NCBI GenBank assembly: GCA_000320545.1
Contig: ADNK01001509.1
Span: forward strand, 1 to 64,000
Direction: 5' to 3'
Length of the DNA stretch: 64,000 nucleotides
Source of the DNA: Bigelowiella natans CCMP2755
Lineage: Eukaryota; Cercozoa; Chlorarachniophyceae
In this document: positions 11,701-22,008 of the stretch, piece by piece
How the letters are laid out: every line of letters begins with the position of its first letter
Numbering within the stretch: the first letter of the stretch is position 1
Notes under the pieces: model-generated
Seen by the model: the letters and a program-made list of their open reading frames with translations, nothing else
Databases searched by the model: none
Told to the model about the DNA's origin: nothing
Program-made: the position numbers and the translations under genes

Positions 11701-13023
11701 GTTATACGTGAGTTGAAGGCATGGTTTCCGCCAATAACTTGATTAGCATTTTTGGTACATCCCTCATCTTCCTAGGAAGCAGCTCAGGCGCGTGGTACGA
11801 GAATGATGCAGCCCCATACGCTGACCCGTATATCACGGAGGGCCTTCCCGCCTATAAAGATACAACTAGCGATGCAGGCGCTCGGAAGGAGTTTGATTAC
11901 ATCATCGTTGGCGCCGGCACTGCGGGCTGCGTTGTCGCCCGACGACTCTCCGACGCAGGGCACTCGGTGCTAGTGCTTGACCAGGGGGAGGACTGGCAGC
12001 AAACCGAAGACTGGTGGAAAGCAACACGAGCGCCCCGAAATTCTAGGGAGCCGCATGATGCGAGTCCATTGCTACAGCGATTCGACTCCGAGTCCAACCC
12101 TGCTTTGTTTGGCCGCCAAGTGCCCGTAGTCTTAGGGGCCACGCTAGGGGGCACATCGTCAATCAACAACGGCTACTATTGGCGTCCAGAGGACAGAGAC
12201 TTCGATATGCATTGGGGGGAGGGGTGGAGTTCCGCTGAGGTCGCATCCTTCTTCTCAGCTGCGGAAGAACAAATGAAGCTACAGAACGGCAGTGGCGAGA
12301 CGCTAGGAGGCGCGTGGATGGCCGCTGCCAATGCGGCCGGTGTTCCATCTCTGCCAGGATCTGCACTTACCATGCAAGGAAACGCATCGGGGATTTTCCT
12401 CCCGAAAACGGTGTTCGTGAACAGCAGGCGCATGGACGCCTTCAAAGCCTACCTGCGCCCTATCATGCCTCGCAAAGGGCTGGAGGTGCGCACCAGAGCA
12501 TCCATCGCAAAGCTCATAATCGTGCAAGATTCAGACGTCAAGCGGGCAATTGGAGCTGTGTATATGCTCGCGGGGCAGCGGCGGGTCTCTGTTTACGCGA
12601 AGCGTGAGGTGATCCTAGCAGCTGGTTGGCTTGGATCTCCCAAAGTTCTGATGATGTCTGGAATCGGCCCCGCGGCTAGTCTGCGGAGTGTGGGTGTCAC
12701 CTCGATTATTGACGTACCAGGTCAGGGTGAAGTGGAAGCATAGCTGAGTGGTAAAGGGGGGGGGGGTGGGCATCAAGTAGTAACTACAACACCAATGTTC
12801 GCACCTGCATGCAACGATGTCGAAAGCACACAGCGTCACGTACACTCATCCACACCTCTAAAAATAAGGCGTTGGGAAGCAGTTGAAAGGAATAGCGAAG
12901 GTTAGGGTAGAGTCTGAGGGCCAGATTATTGGACCGGAGAAGCTCTCAAGAGTCGTTTATGCGTCGGATGCTCTCAGGGCGTGGTATCAAGAATACAATA
13001 TATACATATGTGTGTGCGTATAT

Positions 13024-13066
<43 letters not shown>

Positions 13067-16000
13067 CATGTGCATGTGCGTGTGCGTGTGCGTGTGTGAG
13101 ATTGTGCGCACGCCCTACATCACAATGTTGTTTGCCTCTCGATCTCCAGGTCTGTGAATGCCACTAGCGGTCAACCAACAGCATATGTAGGCGTAGTTGG
13201 AAGGTGGAGCTCAGGACTCTATGGCTCTACCGCATGCGACTATCGCCTGGAATTTACCGGAATTGATCGCAGCTGGGGAACTAGCAGCAGAGAGCAGGGA
13301 GGAGGGGGGGGGGGAGGCGGAGGTAGTAGCGGCGGTGGTAAGTCGGGCCTTCAACGGCTAGTGTCGGAGTGCTCATTGTGCAGTCCATACAGTAGTGGTG
13401 GGGGCGTTTCATTGCAATCTCCCAACCCCTCTGCAAATCCCAAGGTCTACTTTGGCTTGCTCAGTGACGACAGAGACGTGGACATCCTGCTCAGCTGTGT
13501 GAAGCAGCAGATTCGCATCCTGAACCAGCTCAAACATCGTGGACGCGATCTCTCTAGCGTCTCGCGCATGAGTGATGAGCAGCTGCAGACCTACATCCGC
13601 GCTCGCGCCACTTCGGTGATGAGGCGTACGGATCATGCAGGAAGGGTACGGGCAGCGACGACGTGGTGGGCCAAAACCTGCGTGTGCGTGGCTTCTCAAA
13701 CCTGCGAGTTGCCGACGGTTCCATCATTCCCCATGGCCTTTGCGCCGGTAGCATGGCCACCGTTCTCATGATCGGTGAGAAGGCCGCGGACCTGATCCTT
13801 TCTAACCCTCAAAGTGAATACTATGCTGGCCGGCACGTCATCGATCGCATTGAGGAGGCCATGTTGACAGGGGGGGGCGTGCTGCTTGTCGTTTTTTCGA
13901 TCACCGTCACGCTTTTTATCTGCGTTTGCATACGCTATTGGCCTACGAGGGAAGAATATCTCACCACAAGGCGGAAGCAAAAGGAGGAGGAGAGAAAGGC
14001 GCTGGAGGACCAATGCTGCCGGGACACACGCATGAAACTGAAGGGCATCACAAAGGTGCAAATGTCGGAGGTCGAGCTAAAGAAACTCACCAAAAGAATA
14101 GAAGTTCAGAAGGAGCGGCGGGCATCTCAACGGAGGGCCTCATCTCAAAGAAGGGCATCTGGCGATAAGAGAAGATCACGTCTTCGTGCATCGATTAATA
14201 AGTCCCTCCACACTCCGAATCCAATGGGAAGAGGTTCCATTATTACTAAATGCAGATCAAACACCAGGCTATCTGTGAGGAAATCATCTCCCACTACCAA
14301 ATCCACCCCACAGGAGCCGTCTCCTTCGAAGTTATTAAGCAAATCTGCCAGTGCATTTCTGACCCCACCGCAGAGACTAAAAGAAGGTAAGGACTTGCAA
14401 AATCCGGTAAAAAATGTAGCATCTTCTCTATCGCCAGCAGTAGAGCGGAAGTCAACCATAAGTGAAAGGGTATCGGGTATTCCCGGAGCGATTTACTCTC
14501 CAAGAGACCAAGAAAAGTCGCTGGTAAAGAAAATGCTTGTACGTCCACTGGAGGACCGTGACAGCTCGGTTAACACAGCAGAAATCGCGATTGAGATGAA
14601 GAGAAGGCCAGCGGAAAGAGATAAAGATCTCGACAACAACAACGAAGTTAGAGCGCATGAATTCCCCCGAAAGGTGAGCGGTACGTCTCAATTCATGGCC
14701 GGACTGCACAAAACGGAAACAATGAAGATTCAACAAAACGCCCTCGAAATACACTTCGCGAATCTCACCTACACAGCGAAGCGGACGCCGCTGTTACCGT
14801 GCAGCCGAGCGGAAGAGTTTAAGATCCTGAAGAACTGCACAGGGCATGTTGCTAGCGGCGAGCTTCTACTCATCATGGGCTCCAGTGGGTCCGGAAAGAC
14901 GACTCTCCTCAAGACGCTATCCCAGCGCTTTGTCGATGCAACTGTCGAAGGAGCGCTCTTCTACCAAATTGACGACGACGTGGTCGGCGCCGCAAATCCT
15001 GGAGTAGGAGACTACATACGGCGAAATATCGCGTTCGTGAGGCAGGAGACCGAGTTGATAGCCGGGCTGACGGCGTATGAAACAATGGTGTACTACTACA
15101 CCCTCATGGTGGCGCCGCAGACGAAGACGGAGCGGGAGAACTTAGACATGATCATGGGAACTCTCAAGTTCATTGGCCTGAACAACCACGCTCACAAATT
15201 CGTTGACGAGATGTCTGGTGGGCAGCAGCGGCGGCTCCAGATCGGCACACGTCTGCTTGACACGCCCAACGCGTTGTTCCTTGACGAACCCACGGCCGGG
15301 TTAGACGGTACAACGTCATTAAAGATCATGTACGTGTTGCAAAGCATCACAGAAATCTACGATATCCCCGTAGTAGCCTCAATCCATAGGCCTCGCCAGG
15401 AGGTGGTTCGAATCTCAGATCAAGTGTACTTGATGAACAATGGGGTCGGGATCTACCAAGGCCCTCTCATGTCTCTGGAAACTCTGATCTTAACGCTTCC
15501 GAAACACCGAAATCGCGCGGAGTTTACGCCGGGTGCATGTGCGGTGAGCTATTGCTTCGACTACGAATACGATCAGGATGTTCGTAAAGCGCTCACGCAG
15601 TACCATCGAGAAAGGCAAAACGCGAAGACAGTCGAAAGGGTGCAGATCTTTGTTGATCTCATTGATCCGAAGGAACCCTTTTACACCGACAACGGGCTGC
15701 GCATTGGCAATTGGCTTCTCGCAACAACTAGTTTCTTCAGCGTCTTCATTAACATGGTCGGCGTTCCGAAGAGCTGGAAGTACATCCTGCAGGACTTTGC
15801 CGTCGTCCACACCGCAGGGCTAACTTTCATTGGCGTGTCTTTGGTCTTCATCGTCTTTGTGCCTGGCTTCATGCCCGTAGAAGATACCGAGGACTTTACC
15901 ACGTTGCTGGGGGTGTTTTTGGTGTGGGGATCAACACACTTGGCCGTGTTCCAAGTCTCCGTTGCGCAGGTGCAGGTCGAAACCGACTACAAAAACTTCA

Positions 16001-17094
16001 AATTCTTCCTTGCAGACATGCTGATCACACCGCTGCAGGTCTGCATCTTTTGGGTCACCACGACGTTCGTTGTCTCTGCCTTTGCGATGATGTCCTTCTA
16101 CTTTTTCTACTTTGGCAACGGGTTCGTAGCAGAGCATGCTCTCTCCAGTGGCCTGTGTTGGTTTCTCTACTTGATGCAGGCTTGCATGGCTGTGACACTG
16201 TTCCAGGTGACATTCGGCAATAAGATAGCTCCGGGTGTTTATGGACTTTGGTGTACCGTGCAGACCGTCTTTAACGGATGTGGCATTCCACTCACCGCCA
16301 TTCCCTATCACTGGCGGTGGTTGCGCTGGATTAACCCACTTTACTACGTCTTCAGCACCCAGCTCTCTCTCCAACTAGGAGTTGGCAACACTCTGACATG
16401 TGGTGAAGGCTGCAACCAAGTTCTCGATAATCTAGGGTACCAAGATGCGGACATATTCACCACGGTGCTGGTCTTATGCGCGTTCTTCATCGGACAAGTC
16501 ATGCTGTTGTACTTCTCAGTATCTAGGGCCGACGCAAGGATGCGCAATTCTGGCGTGATCCATCCAATGAAAAAGAAGGATAAATACGATCTCCGGATTG
16601 AAGCGGGGGAGCTCCTCGAGACGACGAAAACCGCTTATTTTGCCCGGGTGGACATAAGAAAAGCCATGGAGACAAAGCTTAACTCCTTCAAGACGCGCGA
16701 CGCCAAAAGCATGGAACTGGGTGTGGGTTCAGATGATCCGTTTGCGGCGGATTCGAGATCGTATAGCCGAGCCAGGGCACAAACCAACAGAACAAAAATC
16801 ATTACTGAGAGCTTTGGTAACTTTCAAAACAGAAGCAGATCTGGCCGCAAAGCTCTACATGAGGAACCGCCTCGACATGTGTCAAAGTCGTGTCTATCTG
16901 ATAAATCTGGCACCGCTTTCGGTGACGATTGCGGCCGCGCCAACAGCATTCCCATAGATAGGTCTGAATCAAGTGCCACACCGCCATTAAATGAAAGAGT
17001 CGATCCTTCTAAACAATCAAAATCCGGTCATGTGAGAACAACTGAACCGAGAATTGCCATTCGCAAAGTCAATACAGCTTCAAATAGAGTGTGA
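8387..17094 (+). CDS. Fusion protein: Cys-rich ectodomain - GMC-like domain - TM - ABCG half-transporter
   Basis: Predicted as one gene of eight exons: 8387-8579, 8688-8764, 8832-8887, 9389-11367, 11578-11700, 11776-12731, 12880-12983 and 13150-17094. All introns are GT-AG and phases agree at every join. Summed coding length is 7433 nt, one base short of a multiple of three, which matches the single frame slip seen at 13621-13627; restoring frame would give about 2,477 residues. Start: the ATG at 8387 follows an in-frame TGA by about 30 nt and opens a signal peptide (MFILTILGLAVCHVHG). Order: two copies of a Cys-rich secreted module, a GMC oxidoreductase-like region, one TM helix, a basic cytosolic linker, an ABC ATPase and an ABC2-type membrane domain. 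Yeast Adp1 and plant ABCG24/28 share the ectodomain-TM-ABC-TM topology, but I know of no GMC domain there. That this is one transcript is inferred from splice phase, not shown. Confidence 0.8.
11511..11545. repeat. (TA)n microsatellite in intron 4 of the fusion gene
   Basis: A pure TA tract lies between the predicted donor at 11368 and the acceptor ending CTCTCAG at 11577. Confidence 0.95.
11776..13790 (+). other. GMC-oxidoreductase-like part of the fusion
   Basis: GMC enzymes are FAD-dependent alcohol/sugar oxidases and dehydrogenases. Seen here: the dinucleotide-binding motif YIIVGAGTAGCVVARRLSDA with an acidic residue ending strand 2 (LVLDQG), the second FAD motif GATLGGTSSINNGYYWRP, the middle motif EVILAAGWLGSPKVLMMSGIG, DVPGQGEQLKG (exon 6/7 join), SVNATSGQPTAYVG, and the C-terminal LRVRGFSNLRVADGSIIP followed by TVLMIGEKAAD. 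The catalytic pair (His in the HPxGT region; His/Asn in the sGNxN region) is not visible: the positions read as R/Y-G-S-C and G respectively. FAD binding is therefore likely and oxidase activity doubtful. A one-base frame slip lies at 13621-13627. Confidence 0.8.
13021..13098. repeat. (TA)n-(TG)n compound microsatellite in intron 7 of the fusion gene
   Basis: TA units pass into TG units with interruptions. The tract lies between the donor at 12984 and the acceptor ending CTCCAG at 13149. Confidence 0.95.
13791..17094 (+). other. TM helix and ABCG half-transporter part of the fusion
   Basis: Counting from the GTG at 13663 as residue 1: a TM helix at 72-93 (VLLVVFSITVTLFICVCI) is followed by a long Arg/Lys/Ser-rich cytosolic linker (residues ~95-370) that looks disordered and phosphorylatable. 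The ATPase then shows Walker A GSSGSGKTT (406-414), the signature MSGGQQRRLQIG (from 517), Walker B ALFLDEP (537-543) and the H-loop His at 575. The membrane domain follows with about six helices (residues ~685-960), including the ABCG-typical WINPLYY near 890, and then a hydrophilic C-tail of about 180 residues. ABCG half-transporters export lipids, sterols or hydrophobic compounds and work as dimers. All ATPase motifs look intact; the substrate cannot be told. Confidence 0.92.
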
Positions 17095-17301
17095 TTTAAA
17101 ATTGAATTTATTATCAATGGAAGTGTAGAAGACTATTGACACAGTTTATGAGACGGGCGTAATGGACTATTTTTTTTTTTAATTGTCATCCTAATGCAGC
17201 TTTGCAAAGCTACGGCTATGACGACACAGTTGACATAATATGCCTAACATGTATCCTGTAAACGTTCAGTTGATATGATGTTCATATATGTGTCCTCTAA
17301 G

Positions 17302-17356
17302 CGTTACACAGACCTCACAGATGCATTCTAGATTTGTTAAAATTGACGCGAATCAC
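17302..17356 (+). pseudogene. Decayed copy of fusion-gene exon 3
   Basis: Compared by eye with 8824-8873, about 39 of 50 aligned bases match, including TAGATTTG and AATTGACGC. The copy has lost the Cys of the HC motif (TGT to TCT) and runs into a stop shortly after. Neighbouring exons are not recognisable. It lies about 200 bp after the fusion gene's stop, suggesting a remnant of a tandem duplication. Confidence 0.6.
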
Positions 17357-17439
17357 TGACTTACATTCATGAATATATCAGAAAGTCTCAAATGATGATA
17401 ATGGTGTTAGCTGGTGGCGGAAAACTCCATGCAATTCGC

Positions 17440-17545
17440 ACACTAGTAAAGATGTAAATGCAATTGTGTACTTAGGCCCCTATCGGAGCTCAGAGCTAGT
17501 TGGGCTCCATGAATGGCTACACATGAACACATAGTAGACTGCCCA

Positions 17546-17579
<34 letters not shown>

Positions 17580-17835
17580 TAGGACGAGTGCAGCGCGTTA
17601 AACATGCCAAAGGCAGCACAACTTTTGCTGACAACTTTGGTCACATCATGCAAACAATGGCAACGCACACGGGGTGATTATTGCATGCCGCGTGCATGGC
17701 GAATGAGTTTAACTTGTTGCGCCGTACAGCGTCTACTTGACGAATGTTGCGCACCTTTTGCTAGGCTCGCTAGCTTGCCATTCACACGCACAGCAGCCAA
17801 AATACAATTGCACCATTCAGTAGTGGACTGGGAGT
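17440..17835. repeat. (CA)n tract and short compositional island B
   Basis: A CA run at about 17548-17577 is followed, to 17830, by island-type sequence with words such as TTGCATGCCGCGTGCATGG and CTCGCTAGCTTGCC. No supported gene. This spacer separates the convergent fusion gene and NYN-SAP gene. Confidence 0.45.
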
Positions 17836-18025
17836 ATTAGCTCTTAATTTTCAATAATTGAAACATTGACAAAGGCTTTTAATACACTGTTTCGCATCTT
17901 TATCGATACAACCTGCAGTCTGCTCCGAGAGCATATCTTTATTGCCGCCTCGTATCTTTTCATTGTCATGCAAATTCCTTTTTCGAGCTTTGGAACCGAA
18001 AAAAAGGCGAAGATGCATAGCGAGA

Positions 18026-20298
18026 TCATGATCCATCAGCATGTCTTTGGAGCCTTTCGATTAGCGCGGCTTTGTTGCCAGAAACCTTTAAACCTTTCTC
18101 CTGGAGGATGCTTTTTAGTTCGGCAACCTTCATCCCGGAATAATCCTTGGTCGGATCTATTATTTTGCTATTGCCTTCCTCAGCTGTCGGATTTGCTGCG
18201 ACAGAGGTAGAGTCCCCATCTCCCTCTTCTTCAGTTATGGATTGTCGCGCTATTATTTTTTGTGAATGCCCAAGACTATCAACTGCATTCATGTTAAATG
18301 GGGCCTCCTCTACAAAGGAATCCCTGATATCCGAAAAGCTGTCTTCTCTACTGCCCATGCCAGGTGACGATGAAAGCGGTGATATTGTGATCGGAGGCTG
18401 GTATTCTTCTTCCATCAGGCCTTTCTCTATAGCTGCCAAGTCGATTCCGTGGCTTACACCGTCCTCAACACTATCAGCATATGTTGCGCAGTTTTAGTTG
18501 CCATACACATGAACAGACGGAAACATGCGAGAAAAACTGTTCTAAAGCCACTTCAACCGCAATACAAACACATGCGCGCCTAATGTGAAGGATCATCACA
18601 AACTTACGTATTATCGAGCAGCGAGTCATCCTCGAAAAAATCGAATTGACCCTAGGAGTAAGAAAATGCCGGGAAAAACATGTGAATTAGAGTATTTTGA
18701 AACAGGATTGCATGATATGCTGAGAAATCACCTCACTCCCCTCCCCCCCCCCCCCCCCCCCCCTCTCCACTTCAATACCAAAATATCGTCATCAGCAGTT
18801 TCTCCAACAAATAATGGGTCCTCTTCCAGATCATCTTCGTAGAAAAGGAGATGATTATAGTCATCAACCTTTGCCGGGGGGGTATGATCAGAGGGGGAGG
18901 CAGAGCTTGCTACAGCGGCATCTGCATCATCTTCTCTGCGAGAGAGGTGCCCTCCCATGAATAAAGTATCGACTTCATCATCTGCTGGGCCGGCAGTTAG
19001 ATCATCGGGCAAGAACAACTCGTGCTCGTTCAACACATCCTTGTCACCATCCTCCCTCTCCCTAATGTCCCGATCCTCTTGTAAAGACTTTGATGAGCCG
19101 GGACTCAGGCGCTGGTGACGACGATATTCTTCTCCCTCATCTTCTTCTTCTTCCTCTTCGTCTTCATCATCATCTCCTCCTCTAGAATGTTTTAGATCGT
19201 TCCATGCTGTAAGCTCTGAATCAGACATGTTGTCGATTGCAGCATCATGTTCAATAGGTTCTCTTAATCCTCTTCCTTCCTCCTTCTCCTCCCCCTCCTC
19301 CTCCCCAATTTCTCCAAAATCTAGTGTTAGCTGAGAAAAGTCTCGGAAAAGCCCCGCAACTCTCCCGCTCCCCTGATAAAATAAGACATCAAAGGAAGCA
19401 ACGAGGAGGAGGAAGAGGAAGAGGGGGAGGGAGCGGGAAAGTGGGTGTTAGGTGGATATATAGTAGTATAAGATAGAGAGCCTTCAGAAATAAAATATGC
19501 GGAGCACTGCAGCGCCGATGGTGACTTTCTGTTGTATCTTCTTGTTCTCCATCCCACCCCCCTCCTCCACACACACACACACATTACACAAAAACATACA
19601 TGCATATATATACGACTGACTGTTACCTCTTCTTCACGCACTGAACTTCCTTGGCCTTCTCCTTCAATATAGAAGTAACATCACCACACGAACAACCAAA
19701 CACAAATTCTAAGGTGTACCCGAAACGCGAGAGAGGGGGAGAGAGGGAAGAAGAATAATAGAGAAGGCCATAGATTATATCGGTGGAGGAAATAGAGAGA
19801 GAGGGATAGAGAGGAGGGGAGGGGGGGCTGTCTCCTTACTTTGCTCTTCATCACCAATTTCACTGCTATGAGCACTGTTTTCCTTGAGAGCTATGAGGAA
19901 AGCATATTCGTCGACGTGATCGTCAAACATATCGAATTTGTCCTGATAGGGATAATATCAACGCCGTCATCATCATCAACAACCGCAACAACGATGAAGA
20001 CGATGATGACGGTGGTGATCCCCGTCACAATTTGAACAATTGGGCAGAGACACGCACACGCTCAGGTATGTGTGAGTACATTCGCTCACATAGCTGTGGT
20101 TGGGTATGAGGGATAGAATGGCCGATGAAGTCTTTCTTCAGCAGCATGCGCTCTATCTCTACTACTGCTGCTGCTACTATTGCTACTACTACTGCTCGTA
20201 TTACTACAACTACTACAACAACTACAACTACTACTACTGCTTCTCCCTGGGCAGGGAGGGTAGATTCAATTCCTTACATATAAATTATATATGTATGC

Positions 20299-20343
<45 letters not shown>

Positions 20344-21953
20344 TATATGCATATATGCTATGATCCTCCCTCTTAAAACCCACTACACTAACAACTACAC
20401 CAACAACTCAACTGAAAATCGGATGCAAAGCTTTCGAAGTCCGCCGTACAAACTTCGCACATCGGAGAGCTGCAGCAGGCAGGCCACCAACAAACACATT
20501 TGCTTTGTAAGTAACGATAAACTAGAAGAGTGTGAGTAGCGGCTATAACTCTCCATCTCCCTTCTTACTCCTTACCATATTGTGGTGCTTTAGTATACGG
20601 CCCATATCTCGCGACGACATCTGTTGTGGAATAACTTAAAGTCGTGGACATCCTCGATAGATTTTGAAAATAAGCCCTTGTAAGCCTAACCCCCTCCCCA
20701 ATAGCCCCTTATTTTGAATGTACAACACTGTGGCGCTGTCCGCAATGCTACCAGTTTTGACGTAGGAAAACTACAAGCTTTACATTGGTATAAAGGAAGG
20801 TGGTACTCTTGGTTTGAGATTTCGTGATTGGTTCCCGCCCCCCTCCCCCATTCCCTTACATTTCATTGCGGGTATTATTATAGGTGGAGTACCTGCCCTG
20901 AGGACTTCTCGAGATAGTGAGTGATGGTCCCAGCGATCTCGAGCTCCCTCTCTTGATTCTCTATGTTGTTGATATTTTCCCCTATCGAAGTATGTTGTGT
21001 GTGTTACAAATGCTGCGAATCATCGGTCTGTGCTATGGTGAGACAGGACGAGAATTGCCCATCTTTCTCCCTGTAGCAGCGTAACGATTTATCTTACAAT
21101 ATACCGGGGAGGGAACATAGCCCAGGTGGGGTTCTGTGTTGTTTAATAAACTAGTAGTGCAGTTATTACTCGGTTCCATCAGGTCGGGGAGAATATCCTC
21201 GATCCAAATGTACAAAAAATCGGAAACCTGACTCTCCTGCAGCCTACAGATGGGAGGGGGGGGGGGGGGGGGGGAGGGGGGGGTCCGATTAACATTGTAA
21301 AGACAGCGATTAAATACAATGACAAAGAAGGGCGAGATAAGAGGTTACTTTCTCGAGCAGCTGTTCTTAACAGAGGCCATGCACACACGTTTTCCCTTCA
21401 AACGGGTGCGGCAAAGTGCAGGCGCGAAGTCCTCATCTCCCAGCACCGTGACTGCGATGTCAAATCCGTGCGGCTCTGTAGCATAGTGGAGCAACTCCAC
21501 CGCCAAGGCGATATCGACCTATTTCGTACGCGCGCGCGTGTGTGCTATGTGTGTACGTGGCAAGAAGGAGGACACTTCATATTAGTGATGGAGAGTCAGA
21601 AAGATAGGTTGTGTTTCTGAAAGGGATCAGTTGGAGAGAGTGTAGTATTGCTGCCTATTGAGGCGACTGTTGTGATATGAATAATACCCGTCTAATAGAG
21701 CAGCCAATCCAATGCAAGCATCATCGTAGAGGGGGGATGAGGAGCAAACACATAGTGAAAGAGAAGATAGCAGGAAAGAGTTGATGTTTATCCGAGACAA
21801 AAACAGGAAGACCGAGAAAAGAGAATCATGGAAAATTGTATATTCTATTTTTAGTCAAATTTCTACTGGTAAACTGCGGAATAGCACCCACACAAAGAGA
21901 GGAAAACAAAATCGACAGAGATGTGTCTTAGATGCGTCTTATATATATATATT

Positions 21954-22008
<55 letters not shown>

